Below are positions 1 to 10,652 of a stretch of DNA of 64,000 nucleotides, piece by piece (the stretch's first letter is position 1; the number at the start of each line of letters is the position of its first letter). This DNA comes from Nitzschia sp. pyKryTriq1 (Eukaryota; Bacillariophyta; Bacillariophyceae; Bacillariales; Bacillariaceae): NCBI GenBank assembly GCA_956465555.1, contig OY101129.1, positions 248,001 to 312,000 of the forward strand, given 5' to 3'. The position numbers and the translations under genes are program-made. Under the pieces are notes generated by a model, which was given only the letters and a program-made list of their open reading frames with translations, was not told where the DNA came from and searched no databases.

Positions 1-2
1 CA

Positions 3-425
3 TGGAAGAATGCCATGTCGACCAAGGATGAAGCTTTTGCCATACGCTTTGGTCCAAACAGGGACAAAATTATGGATTCAATTCGTCAATCTGATGAACC
101 AGAACCACCTAGTGTGATGCATCGTAACTCATTGCTGAAAGAAGCACGCACCCATTCCATTCTTGGAAAACTTTTATTTCAACTAATATTCAAGATTGGT
201 TGCCGGGAGATCAAACCTGGCCCGATGGAAACAGCAGAAATCCGGATGGTACGAGTGAACGTTGAGAACCTTCCCCTTCGTACGCTGGTCTTGTTCGGCA
301 AGGGTGCAATTTCCATGGACTTTCTCGACGGAATGATTGCCATCATGAATGGAAATGTCCAAAAGGCTTTTCGCAAATTTGGAGAGGGAATCTGGTATTG
401 CGCCAAAGGGAGCTTTGGCTATTGA
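3..425 (+). CDS. 3' end of an unidentified gene (partial)
   Basis: The frame is open to the left edge (W-K-N-A precede the first Met at 15) and ends with a stop at 423-425, so this is the C-terminal part of a longer protein, about 140 residues visible. The visible part is soluble-looking, with a segment PLRTLVLFGKGAISMDFLDG followed by a short basic helix and a Trp/Tyr-containing tail. I do not recognise the family. It is convergent with the minus-strand gene ending at 449, only 23 bp away, so the two must share or overlap 3' UTRs. An internal exon start at the edge cannot be excluded. Confidence 0.55.
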   Translation, partial: WKNAMSTKDEAFAIRFGPNRDKIMDSIRQSDEPEPPSVMHRNSLLKEARTHSILGKLLFQLIFKIGCREIKPGPMETAEIRMVRVNVENLPLRTLVLFGKGAISMDFLDGMIAIMNGNVQKAFRKFGEGIWYCAKGSFGY

Positions 426-448
426 GAAAGGAGCACAGCTAATACGAC

Positions 449-3400
449 TTAATCATCTTTTGAAGCGATTTCGGAAATCGCTTCTTCCATGGCCGTCTTA
501 GCCATGGCATCCGGCAATATCATTGTGATTCGCTTTTGCTGCCCATCGGAGCCTCTGCCAAAAATAGAGACGACGCGGCATATGATGTCTTCCGGAATTT
601 CTCGAGCCTCGACTGGGGAAGGATTTGTGATGCCAGCGTGACCCGAAAAGACGACGTGGCCAGTTGCAAGCTCTCCACTATCGAAAGCAAGGACACTTTC
701 CCACAACAAGAACCGTCGACCTTCGATCACAGCGAAATGACTTTTCCAATGAGAGTGGGTGTCACTTCCCTGGGTTTTGCCACCTGGATCATCGCTGGTA
801 AGGATTTCGACTGTGGAATGCCACCTCGCCTTCCAAAGACGACGAAGCCTGGACGCTCGCTTCTCGGAGGCGAATTTTTCGTTTTCGTATGAGCCTAGCC
901 TTCTACTTTCCCAGAAATATGCTCTACGAAGATCTTCATTTGTTGGCAAGCTGCGCAGTCCATTCATGAACCACTTCTCCAAATAGGCTGGGTCTTGCTC
1001 ATGAGATGGCGACGAGCCTTCACCGATTTCTGCACTCCGGTGCTTCCCAGCCGAACTCACAAATCCTATCGTCCTAAAAGAATTTAAGATAGCGTTCCCA
1101 TAGCGTTCCACAAACGTTGATCCAAACTGGGCCTACGTTGAATGGGCGGACAATCTATGTCAGAGAGGTGGAGGACACGCAGGCAATCGAAATTTTCATT
1201 TACGTACCAGCACTCCAAGCAACGCGATAAATCTTGTAGGAACCAAAAGCAGCGCTAGAGAAAGAGCGGATGTGGCCACAAACAAAAAGGAGGATTTGAA
1301 AGGATCCTATGGCGAGAGCAAAACGAATCAGTACCGTTTTGTTTGGTTGAAATGCTCGGCCAGCAGTGAGAGGACTTACTGTAAAGTTGAAGGCATTGAG
1401 CGCTGTCTCAATAGCGTCGAGGATGGCTCCTAAAGTGTTTTGGATTGATTGAATATTGCCTCCCAGACCTAATGCAGTGTTCATGGCATCTATCGAAGAA
1501 CCCACCAAGTCGAATTGAACTTGCTTTGAGAGTTGACTTGATCTCACTAGCTCCTCCTGAACGGCAACAGAAGTCTCACGTTGCGTCTCTTCGTGGCCTG
1601 CACTACCTGCCGGTGGAGCCCACTTCAAATTGATCTGAATTCTTGGCACATCGATTTCAGAATCGTCATTTTCAAGTTGCAGGATCGGAGCCACATTCTT
1701 TGTACCCGCCTCCAAGATCTGGAACCAACCCTTGATCTCACCTTTCGCGACGATTTGAGTGAGCGGTACCACAACCTCGCCAAGCACTTGATCGAAACCA
1801 ATGGCGAGACGAATCTGCAATACGACGGCCCCCGGGGACGTGTCCCAATCTTTCAGTATCCCGTCGAGAAATCGGCCTGAGTTGTCGCGTCGTCGACCTT
1901 TGACTTCAAAGGGCTGAAGGACAGGAAAGGTCAGCAGAGGTGATGACAGCTCGGGCCCATCGGCAAAAAAATCGTCGGCGCGGCGAAACAGTTGTTGAAG
2001 ACGCATGTTCTCGACACTCGCAATATGGCCACCATGCCATTCCGGATCCGCTGAGAGAATACCTGATGTAGCTCCCAGTTCATGCAACGACTGGGCAGAT
2101 TTGTCACACTCCAAAATTTTCGATCGCACTTTGCTCGATGCAAATCGTAGCGGATCGTAGAATATCCTACAGGAAGTCCTCCCTGGAATACCCAAGTCCC
2201 GAGAGACGAGCGCGCGTCCTCTGGGCACGGAAACGCTGACCATACCTACTGGCCGATGCAACAGATAGTCGACAGAAATCTTGGCCGCCTGACGCGACGC
2301 CTCGACTTCTCTCCGAATGAAAGGCTCCTTTCTCCCTTTTCGGCTCTGCCTTACGGAACAGTAAAGCAATGAGAGCAAGAGAGCGCAAGCTGGAAGACTG
2401 GGACAGAAAAAGGGGTCATCATACGGTGTTCAAGTCAGAGAGATTTGCCCGAAGATCTTACCTTCCAATATACTCCGCATTGAACCGGAGGCAGAGCCAA
2501 ACAAGAAAAGCAAGGCTGGATCCGGTCAACAGTGGGTCTCTCCAACTCACAGCATACAAGTAGAGTTCTAATACAGCATTCAGATCTTCGAAAATTACTT
2601 TCGCACGCATGACATGCACCTGGAACATTGTCGTGTTGAAATCCTCTGGTGGTCGCGAAGGGCATTCGATTGGTTTCTGTGGATCATAGAGGCGGTCGAC
2701 GAATTCTTCAAGGCCCAAGCTTATCTCAAGCCAGCCACTGACAGCGCCTGTGACAAAATTGAGCTGTAAGAAGTGGTCCAGGTTTGTACACAGCGCCGCC
2801 TCTAGCATCCTTACCTTTTTCGGATTCCGATGTCAAGTCTTTGGATGTGATGTAAAAGTCCAAACCGAACGCTCCTTTGACTCCTGTGCGCAGCATTACG
2901 CGCTTCAAAGATTGCCCCTTTTCGACCATGGGCCCCCGGAAACATTGGAACAGGGACGCGCCGCGCATTTTTATTGCTGCATCTCGCTGATCTTGTAGTA
3001 TTCCCTGGGTGGATAGTAGGGCCGTTCCCACCACTTCGTCTGTTCGTGCTGTGGGCAACAAAAACAAGGAACAAGGTGAGTTACAAAAGCCCCAAAGACC
3101 GCGGACTCAGATCACTTCACATCTCGTTTCTTACAGTCCACGCAGTCGAGCCGGAATTCTTCCCCATAATGCGCCCTAAAAAGCAATAAAACAAATGAGT
3201 GAACGAATGAGTGACTTGAACGCCAACAAAGAGGTTCCCACCGATATTTGCCGGAGCCACTTACACCGCCAGCTCAATGAGCTGCGAGTTGAATTGAGGA
3301 CACCCTGAATACACTGGGCGGGTCCTTGCTGTATTTTTGGGACCCATCGATGAGGTGATCCGTGCATAGTATTCCCCTTCTCGCGTGGGCCGTGTCGAAA

Positions 3401-4825
3401 CAAACGCGTTGTCAGGGCTCTCATCGGGTGAGAGGGGCTGCTCAAACAAATTCGCTCGTTTGAATTCAATTCGGAGACATCCAATTCCGGCTTGACTATC
3501 ATAGTTTGAGGGGGAGGATGTTTCCAGGGAGCTTCTTTTGTTCTCGTCTGTCGATGTGACGTTCCGATTTTTCTCGGCGTAGAGTTCGTCCGGGGCCACG
3601 ATGGACATGATATTGTGGACCGAAATTTTGTTTTGAATCGAATTTTCCACCTTTGATCTAGCCTTTTCCGAGCCACAAGGCATTTCCAGGTCAACGTTGA
3701 GCCGGCAATCCACACAACATATAATCGAGCATGCCTCGCAATGAAATCCTTTCTTGTTTCCAATCAGTATCGTGGAACAGACGCTGCAAGCACTCGGGAC
3801 CCAAAAGGATGCGACGCGGAGCATGTGGGGGTTGGTGGGTCCTTCCCCAGTTTTGCTGGATACATCATCAACTTCCTTTGTGGGACCGTCCTTGACAGGA
3901 GTACCAGCGTAATCGATAGCTTCACTGGGCCGAGTCGGTGACGACTCGTCAAGTGGGAGGCGAGAAGGAGGCGCTGGGCGAGGAGGCGTTACCGGGTGTT
4001 CCCTCTCTACCTTTTTCTTTCGTGCATTGGCCGGAGAAAGTACTGTAGTATTGAACGTAGAGTCCCCGGATGGTTTAAACATGGCCTCCACAAGAATGAG
4101 CGGTTGCTTGTTGTCTTCAATGCCACCATCGCGAGTATTGTTCGTATTAGTGCTAGGCGCCATCGAATCTTGCATGGAGGCCTGACACCACTGCGCCGCC
4201 TTCCAAACTCCTGGAGATTTCATCAGCACCTCACACGACAACGTCAAATCACACATGGTAAAGTCTAGAATTCCCATTCCCAAAGGACTGAATAGCAACG
4301 ATATTTTAATCGAAGGGACAGGAGAATCATAATTTCCCTGGGACACCATCTTCAACAAGCCGTCGTCGGTGGACCGATCCCACTTGACGCAAACTCCGTG
4401 AGTTTCACTGGAAAGAAACGCCGCCCTTCTATAAGTTTTCACGCGACCCGCAAAGGGGGGTAGAGATGCCGCTCCAACAACGCTGCTTCCCACCGGGCAT
4501 GGCAGTCTACCAGAAGTGGCCGTGGCAGTGGCAGTGGCGATGGACCGAAGAAGAAATCCATGGATTTTGGGGAGTGTGAGGCACGTTTCAAAAGTCATCA
4601 TTCATTCATGCATGCCATGCATCGATTAATTCATGCATTTTCCCTACTGTACTCGTACCTTTGAGCGCTGAGCAGTCGTACATACACAGCTCCATAACGA
4701 TTCAAAGATCGGTCAAACGGAACGTCCTTGGTGTCGTCCCACTCGGGGAGCGGCGTGACAAATTGGAATTCCGAGTCATCGATCGCGCTGTCGGGCTCGA
4801 GTTCTTGCATCAAATCTAGATTCAT
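449..4825 (-). CDS. Multi-C2 membrane protein with C1 and PH domains (MCTP/tether-like), 7 exons
   Basis: Exons on the minus strand: 4825-4659, 4506-3265, 3175-3135, 3048-2815, 2747-2462, 2349-1204, 1073-449. They sum to 3741 nt, giving 1246 aa with every junction in frame and GT-AG. Domains seen: C2 (~35-190); a C1-like zinc finger (~284-335) in which the usual second His is replaced by Cys; a second C2 (~375-490); C2-like material before a membrane segment (~632-656) led by SWRDP, the motif that opens the membrane region of MCTP proteins; another C2 (~695-870); a second hydrophobic helix (~994-1015); and a C-terminal PH-like domain (~1070-1240). Known families of this type bind lipid and calcium and bridge ER and plasma membrane; that role is inferred here. 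The last junction (donor 1203, acceptor 1074) is the least certain: another donor nearby breaks frame. The start is the first ATG of an acidic N-terminus. Confidence 0.75.
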
Positions 4826-5346
4826 TTTTTGTTTTACTCCTATTTTGTGGTATACTATCTGTCAGCAACAATTAAACGGATAAACAAGGCTTCCATGATG
4901 GAAGCAAGAGACAGTATTGTATTTGGAGGAAATGGGATTGATAGAAACGAAAGTTGAGAAGTGTGGGATGTGGCTAAAAGTCGCAAGTAAAAAAGATAAA
5001 TTTCGAAATTATTGATGAAAATCAGCGTCAAAAGGCGTTCGTTCGTTATTGTTCGTTCAGTTTCTCCAGGCACAACGAGTCGGATGTGTCGGCTTCTCCC
5101 GACGACGGACGAGGTATCACAATACATACCAGGTAGACATCTTTGCTAGCATTACGGTAACTATCTCAGCTCATCATTCACCATAATACATGATATCAGA
5201 TTAGATACAGCAAGAAGTACAGTAGGCTAGAGTATTACAGTCCCAGACTAGTTCATTCATAATTCATAACACACGCGCAATGCACTCCTACAGTGCATAC
5301 CACTTCTAATGTATCAAAGTCTCGATTGGATTCTTGCTGATCTTAT
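4826..5346. other. Intergenic, promoter side of the C2 gene
   Basis: AT-rich gap between the C2-protein start and the glutathione reductase stop, both on the minus strand. It must hold the upstream promoter of the first and the 3' UTR of the second. A minus ORF of 90 codons (4855-5127) has no protein-like composition. No repeat or RNA gene seen. Confidence 0.5.
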
Positions 5347-6825
5347 TCAGAGAGTCGGTTCCGGCGGTGGAGCTCCCATGAGCGGAGAGACCTTAGCACC
5401 GGTAAATTGAGGAGAGGTGCCCCAAGTACCCATGGTGACCAATTCTTCCGATCCCGTCGGGTGAATGGCCACACTTGAATCAAAGTCGGCCTTGGTTGCT
5501 CCCATTTTCATGGCGACTCCAAACCCTTGCAACATTTCATCCGCTCCCATTCCAATAATGTGAAGACCCACCACCAATTCTGTCTTGCCGGCGCACACCA
5601 ATTTCATGAAAGTCTTTGGTTTTTCGTCAGATTCCATCGAAAAGGGCCCGTAGTACAAGTTGGGAAACTTTGACTTGTAGACTTTGATATTCTCTTCTCC
5701 GTACTTGGCGATGGCTTCCTTTTCCGTCATTCCAATGGTGCCGATTGTTGGATGGGAAAAGACCACGGTCGGAACCAACTCGTAGCTAGTCTTGGAATCG
5801 GCAACTCCCCCAAAGATGCGATCCGCCAAGCGACGGCCAGCCGCAATGGCCATGGGAGTCAATTCGACTGCCCCACAGACATCGCCCAACGCATAAATGT
5901 TGGACGCGGACGTAGTTTGAAACGCATCCACTTGAATATACGTTTTGCCTGGAATGAGGTTGACGCCCGCCTTGGGCAGATTCAAGGTTTCCGTGTTGGG
6001 CAACCGACCAGGCGCCATCAAGACCACTTGGGCGCCCGCAATGGGAGTCCCGTCGCCCTCCTTCAAATACACCGTTTTGTTGCCGTTGCCGTCGAGTTCA
6101 ATTTTGGCGACACCGCCGGTGTTGCGATGGACGGTGATGCCTTGGCGCTGCATTTCGAAATCCAAATGATCTGAAATGTCGTCATCGAAAGATCGCAGAG
6201 CCTTGCCCCTGCGGACTACCAAATGCGTGTCCACCCCTAGTCCATTCAAGACACCCGCTAGTTCGACGGCGATGTATCCCGCACCGACCACGACTGCCTT
6301 TCGGGGGAGCACGTCCATTTCGAAAAAGCCATCCGAGCTGATCGCGTGTTCGATACCCGGACTGTTGGGCAGGTCGGGTCGGCCTCCGGTGGCCACCAAG
6401 ATATGCTCGGCCGTCACTTGCGAGATCGATCCGTCCTCCGCCGTGATTTGAAGGGTGTGGGCATCCGCAAAGGTGGCATCGCCAATGATTTTGGTGATAC
6501 CGGCCTTCTCCAGACCTCCCTCGTAAATGTTGTTCAATTTGACAATGTAGGCATCGCGTTTTTGCTTGAATGCTGCCATATTAAACTTGACCTCCGGTGG
6601 TTCGAAGCAATATTGCGCCACATCGTGCTTCATGGTTTCTGCCATGGTGGCCGCCGTCCACATGAGCTTTTTGGGCACACAGCCCACATTGACGCAGGTG
6701 CCTCCCCATCGGGCGCGTTCCACGAGACCTACTTTCTTGCCGTGGTTGATGGCAGCTCGTTTGGCAGTGGCGATGCCGCCCGAGCCTCCGCCGATCACCA
6801 AAAAGTCATAGTCAAAGGAAGCCAT
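5347..6825 (-). CDS. GSR: Glutathione reductase (NADPH), probably cytosolic
   Basis: Single exon, 492 aa, the family's usual length. It reduces glutathione disulfide with NADPH through FAD. The FAD-binding GGGSGG lies at residues 12-17, the redox-active pair C44/C49 is in GGTCVNVGC, the NADPH-binding [11 protein letters not shown] is near 182, and the catalytic C-terminal HPTGSEE is near 461. The start Met is followed at once by the FAD-binding strand, so there is no transit peptide and a cytosolic location is inferred. The short Pro-rich tail after the catalytic motif is unusual but probably harmless. The upstream gap is shared with the divergent DTW-domain gene and begins with a TTG run directly before the ATG. 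Confidence 0.95.
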   Translation of the reverse strand: MASFDYDFLVIGGGSGGIATAKRAAINHGKKVGLVERARWGGTCVNVGCVPKKLMWTAATMAETMKHDVAQYCFEPPEVKFNMAAFKQKRDAYIVKLNNIYEGGLEKAGITKIIGDATFADAHTLQITAEDGSISQVTAEHILVATGGRPDLPNSPGIEHAISSDGFFEMDVLPRKAVVVGAGYIAVELAGVLNGLGVDTHLVVRRGKALRSFDDDISDHLDFEMQRQGITVHRNTGGVAKIELDGNGNKTVYLKEGDGTPIAGAQVVLMAPGRLPNTETLNLPKAGVNLIPGKTYIQVDAFQTTSASNIYALGDVCGAVELTPMAIAAGRRLADRIFGGVADSKTSYELVPTVVFSHPTIGTIGMTEKEAIAKYGEENIKVYKSKFPNLYYGPFSMESDEKPKTFMKLVCAGKTELVVGLHIIGMGADEMLQGFGVAMKMGATKADFDSSVAIHPTGSEELVTMGTWGTSPQFTGAKVSPLMGAPPPEPTL

Positions 6826-6826
6826 C

Positions 6827-6839
6827 TTGTTGTTGTTGC

Positions 6840-6870
<31 letters not shown>
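6827..6870. repeat. TTG/CAA triplet run in the 5' UTR of glutathione reductase
   Basis: Fourteen or so TTG units (one changed to CTG) sit 1 bp upstream of the glutathione reductase ATG. On the transcript strand this is a CAA-rich leader, expected to be unstructured and possibly length-variable between alleles. Confidence 0.85.
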
Positions 6871-7276
6871 ATTTCAAGAAGAGTAAGAAGAAGAATGATG
6901 TTTTATGAGAAGACCCCGCACAGCACAGCCGATCGGAAGCGAACACTTTCGAAGCGCGAGAAAGATCGCATAGATCAAATCCTTGGTACGTAGTACCAGG
7001 TACGAGTACAGTAAGTGTACATAGTGCATCAGCTCAGGCCGTTTTGATGGGGATCCAATTTCGCTGCTCAGGCCATTTTCGGGGACAGGCCATAATGTTG
7101 GGGTCGAGAAATTGGGCCGAAAACCACCCGGATTTTCCGAGATTTTTGTGTGGTTCTGGTCGTGGTCGATCTACAGCAGATCTTGGATCTTCGGAACGAG
7201 AAACGACATCTCAGCTCCAGCTCCAGCACAATTTGAATTTGATTTGAAATGAAACCATGAGAAGAATAACAAAAGA
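6871..7276. promoter_or_regulatory. Divergent intergenic region, GSR / DTW gene
   Basis: Gap between two divergent starts and so a likely shared promoter. Around 6986-7020 it carries overlapping short palindromes of the GTACGTAC / GTACCAGGTAC type that recur across the window. No TATA box or RNA gene could be assigned. Confidence 0.4.
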
Positions 7277-8392
7277 ATGACAATGAACACCGACAGTAGT
7301 CCATTCGTGAGACAAGTCGAGGATACGGTACGGAATGTCTTGCAGAAATATGGTGCTGGATCGCAGGAAGACAGCATTGACAAGGGACCCCAAGAGCAAA
7401 AGACCCGGAGAAGTGCGCGTACGAAAGGAAAACGCACTAGCCGGGTCGATCATATTCCTCCCGAAGATAGAGAAACCGTCTTGATTGCCCGATGTCTTTC
7501 CGGAAGACTCGCACACGCACGTCAACATAACGTGTGTCCCCACTGTTGGCTCCAACGACCCGACCATTGCTTTTGCTCCCAGTGCCCAGCAGTACCCGTT
7601 CTGGATGATAATCTCGACACTAGCAAATTGGGCATTCGTCGCATCTTTTTGCTCTTGCATTATCGCGAAGTCTTCATGGGTGTCGATACCGCCAAATTGA
7701 TTTTAAAAGCCTTTCCCGAGACGACCCGATTAGTGATTGCGGGAATTCCGGCACAATATCAAGCGAGCATGGCCGAATTGGAAGATGCTGCCAGAATGTC
7801 ATCATCACCACGAAGAAGAAAACTATGCGTGTTGTTTCCAGATGAAGCCGCTAAAACTATTGGTGAATTACAAGAACAGTATGATTCTTCTTCTTCCGGG
7901 ACAACAGGGGACGACACCGATGTCGTGTTGGATACAATTACCCCTAGGAAACAGGAAAATGATACTCAAGGTTGGGATGTGGTAGTCATTGATGGAACGT
8001 GGCAACAAGCTCGTCGGATGAAATTGCGGTACTTTCCAGGCGATGAATCTTCGTCTTCTCCGTCGCCGTATCCCATGGTTCCCACGGTCAAACTGAGTCC
8101 TGCTGCTCTGGCACTTTTACAAGACGATAATGACGACCATGGCGACAAGAAATCGGGATCATCATCGTCATCACTACCAGCGGGACATCAATTGCGAAAA
8201 CATTCCATCCCCTGGAAACGGATTGCAACCTTTGAAGCTCTTCGATTGTTTCTAGTCGATTGTTCTCTCTTGTTGACAGCAGCGACAAAGACAAGTACAC
8301 CTCCGACGACTCCCGAGTGGCTTATCCAGATTCAAGACCTGGTTCGAATTGCCAATCAAGCCGCGTTGGGTCGAAGTGAAAAATGGAGATGA
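7277..8392 (+). CDS. DTW-domain tRNA-uridine aminocarboxypropyltransferase-like protein
   Basis: Single exon, 371 aa. The DTW family transfers an aminocarboxypropyl group from SAM to uridine in tRNA. A zinc-type cysteine cluster CPHC...CFCSQC lies near residues 86-100, followed by the family's HYRE..MGVDTAKL segment and the signature VIDGTWQQARRM near 236-247, where GTW takes the place of DTW. A Ser-rich insert (~275-315) rich in GAT/TCATCA codons interrupts the C-terminal half. The start is the first ATG (a second Met follows two codons later). Nuclear or cytosolic location cannot be told. Human DTWD1/DTWD2 and bacterial TapT are relatives; which subgroup is unclear. Confidence 0.85.
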   Translation: MTMNTDSSPFVRQVEDTVRNVLQKYGAGSQEDSIDKGPQEQKTRRSARTKGKRTSRVDHIPPEDRETVLIARCLSGRLAHARQHNVCPHCWLQRPDHCFCSQCPAVPVLDDNLDTSKLGIRRIFLLLHYREVFMGVDTAKLILKAFPETTRLVIAGIPAQYQASMAELEDAARMSSSPRRRKLCVLFPDEAAKTIGELQEQYDSSSSGTTGDDTDVVLDTITPRKQENDTQGWDVVVIDGTWQQARRMKLRYFPGDESSSSPSPYPMVPTVKLSPAALALLQDDNDDHGDKKSGSSSSSLPAGHQLRKHSIPWKRIATFEALRLFLVDCSLLLTAATKTSTPPTTPEWLIQIQDLVRIANQAALGRSEKWR

Positions 8393-8801
8393 TGATTCAT
8401 TCATTCGGTAAGATGTGTAGTTCTACAGTATGCGGTCGGCATTTGTACCGCCACCGTTCCTAGTCATTCTTGCTGAAACAAGAAGATACAGCTGTTCTCC
8501 TTGGAGCGACATGATTGCACGCAGCAACTTCATCGTAAACAATCGAATCCGGCTGACGACCATGAAATGACAGATATTCCTACCCTCAGCCTCAACTTGC
8601 TTGACAAAACATAAGAGTGATGCATAGGTGCAGTACTGGCATTACGACGCCTCGCTGGTACTACGACATACTGTAGGAAGTATTATCCGTGAGATGCTTT
8701 GCAGGGAGATCCTATTGAGCAATCCTACGATTACTTGAAAGTGAAGGATGTTTTTACTGTACAGACGACGCGTCAGTCATCAGCAGATGAAGGACGCCCC
8801 C
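8393..8801. other. Convergent intergenic region
   Basis: Gap between two convergent stops. It contains a GTACTGGCATTACG / CTGTAC-type low-complexity stretch around 8630-8680 but no ORF, RNA gene or clear repeat. Confidence 0.5.
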
Positions 8802-10037
8802 TCATCCACGCCCGTTGGATGTATCAGTGCGATTCTCCGCAGGGCGATCCAATTTGATAACCCCACGACTATCCACACTTGGAGTAATAGTAGGGGCCAA
8901 GATATCCTGCTTGTAGTTCCTTATAAGGTCAATAAGGGCACGATCTAGATCGTTCGATGATGATTCCAATTCTTCCACAAGACCATCAAACTCCTTCAAA
9001 ATGAAATCTCGTTGCTCTTTAGTGTAGCCGGGTGTATAATATTGCATGAGTTGTTCTTGTCGTCGCCACTCTTTCTGTGCTGTCTGATACCAGATACATG
9101 GAATATCTTCTGGTGGAGCCACTTCAAATCCCGCCTGTTGATATACATCGGCGAGCTGTTGTACCAGCTGGGGGCCCTTCGTTGGAGATAGGAGCCATTC
9201 AAAGGGTAGATACAGGGCAATGCGGTAGTAGTCGGCGGCCCGCCACCAACGAATCATGTCTTTCCAGGTTTGTAGACCGCCTTGCAGGTACTGATCGCGA
9301 ACTTTTCGCCATTGCTCTTCCGGCGGTTGTCCCTCGGCGCCGTGGTACGCAATGTTCTTGTCGGCGTGACCCGCGGGAAAGGCGGTGGCAAAATTCCGAA
9401 TACTGAAAATGACCGCGGGTTGAAAGTTGTCAGTTTGCGATTCGGGCCCCACGGGGACATAAGGGTGACCTTGTGTGCATGCCGCCGTCTCACTGACCCC
9501 ATAGCATCGGCGGAGCTTTCCTCCCTTTACGCTCATATGATAATTCTTGGTGGCTTGCTTGAGCCCCGTGATGGCATCAATGAGCTGTTTGGTCATGTCT
9601 CCCTTCTTGCTGGGACTGGATGACCCGGATGCGGGATAGGATGGCACCCAGAGCCGTTTTCGCCATTCTGGTTTCGGGCGAGGGGGCGGTGGGACAAAGG
9701 AGACTGTGCAATTTTGGTACTTGGCATGTGCTGCCTCTCGCGTTCCTTCTATAGGAGGAGCTCCAATACTACTCGTGCTAGTACCGGTACTTGCATTCTT
9801 GGTGCTCGTACGGATATCACTACCAGAGCTTGAACTCACGGACGAAAAGAAGGCAAGCCACATGGCAGACACCAGGACTGCCGCTAGTAGTAGTAGACGG
9901 ACCGGTACAAGTATATTGAGGCAACGAGTCCGAGCCTTCGGCCTATCGCTCGGGTCATCTTCTGCTCCGTGCTCGTCTCCTGCATATCTGGTGGTGGCTC
10001 TCGAATTTGGGTTCACACGTCGTGCAACAACTACCAT
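8802..10037 (-). CDS. Type II membrane protein, sulfotransferase-like, diatom type
   Basis: Single exon, 411 aa. A basic, polar N-terminus (1-40) is followed by one membrane helix at about 41-66 and a Ser/Thr-rich stem (~67-95), so the bulk faces the Golgi lumen or outside. The luminal domain has WVPSYPASGSSSPSK, IFSIRNFATAFPA and a Trp-rich block RWWRAADYY, laid out like the PAPS-binding loop and the R-N-P region of P-loop sulfotransferases, but the loop lacks a clear GSGT-K. I infer a sulfotransferase or glycan-modifying role from that layout only. The Ser/Thr stem is coded by the window's GTACCGGTAC-type repeat (9770-9830). Confidence 0.7.
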   Translation of the reverse strand: MVVVARRVNPNSRATTRYAGDEHGAEDDPSDRPKARTRCLNILVPVRLLLLAAVLVSAMWLAFFSSVSSSSGSDIRTSTKNASTGTSTSSIGAPPIEGTREAAHAKYQNCTVSFVPPPPRPKPEWRKRLWVPSYPASGSSSPSKKGDMTKQLIDAITGLKQATKNYHMSVKGGKLRRCYGVSETAACTQGHPYVPVGPESQTDNFQPAVIFSIRNFATAFPAGHADKNIAYHGAEGQPPEEQWRKVRDQYLQGGLQTWKDMIRWWRAADYYRIALYLPFEWLLSPTKGPQLVQQLADVYQQAGFEVAPPEDIPCIWYQTAQKEWRRQEQLMQYYTPGYTKEQRDFILKEFDGLVEELESSSNDLDRALIDLIRNYKQDILAPTITPSVDSRGVIKLDRPAENRTDTSNGRG

Positions 10038-10652
10038 CGTGCTAACAAGAGGCCATCCTCCAATGTCGATCGGTTAGTCGGTACCGTTACTGTACTTGTA
10101 CGTGTACCGGTAGCGAACAAAAATACTGATAACATTATATTTAGATCATGGTCGTCGGTCATCATCCATCATCCCTCGACCAGATCTTTTTTTCTGCGAC
10201 CGTCGATGCGACGACGCGTGGACGACATGATGGCCGAGAGCGCCATCGCCAACCCTGCTCCAACCTCTCTCACCCGCCGAAGTTTGAAAGTGCTGCCGAT
10301 AATTCCGGAAGACAAAGGCGAAGCGAAAGATCTAAGTCCTTCGCCTCGCTATTCTACATTTTTGACAGCTAAATATATCGAACAAACTGATGCTGTCCAT
10401 TCCGACCAATCAGATCCCAGGAAGGAGAAGAACGGTTTGGGAGGAAGCAAGCCAAAATCCAAAGATTTCAGCGTCGCCTCGTCGGCGCCATCACGCGCCA
10501 CTCATCAGCAACGACGACCGCGACGACCACGACAACAAAGACTATCCTCCTCAACGACATAGGCACAATACTCAAGAGTTTGTTTTGACTCTAGTACATA
10601 CTCGTAGTGTTCAGTTTGAGACCGACCCCAACCCACAACCACTACATCCAAC
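10038..10652. promoter_or_regulatory. Divergent intergenic region before citrate synthase
   Basis: Divergent gap with TACCGGTA-type words at 10079-10112. An open frame from 10205 to 10562 codes only Arg/Ser/Pro-rich low-complexity sequence and is probably leader or non-coding DNA. Confidence 0.4.

Noticed and set aside
10205-10562. Possible small gene upstream of citrate synthase
   Set aside because: The product is Arg/Ser/Pro-rich without hydrophobic core and lies where the promoter and leader are expected.
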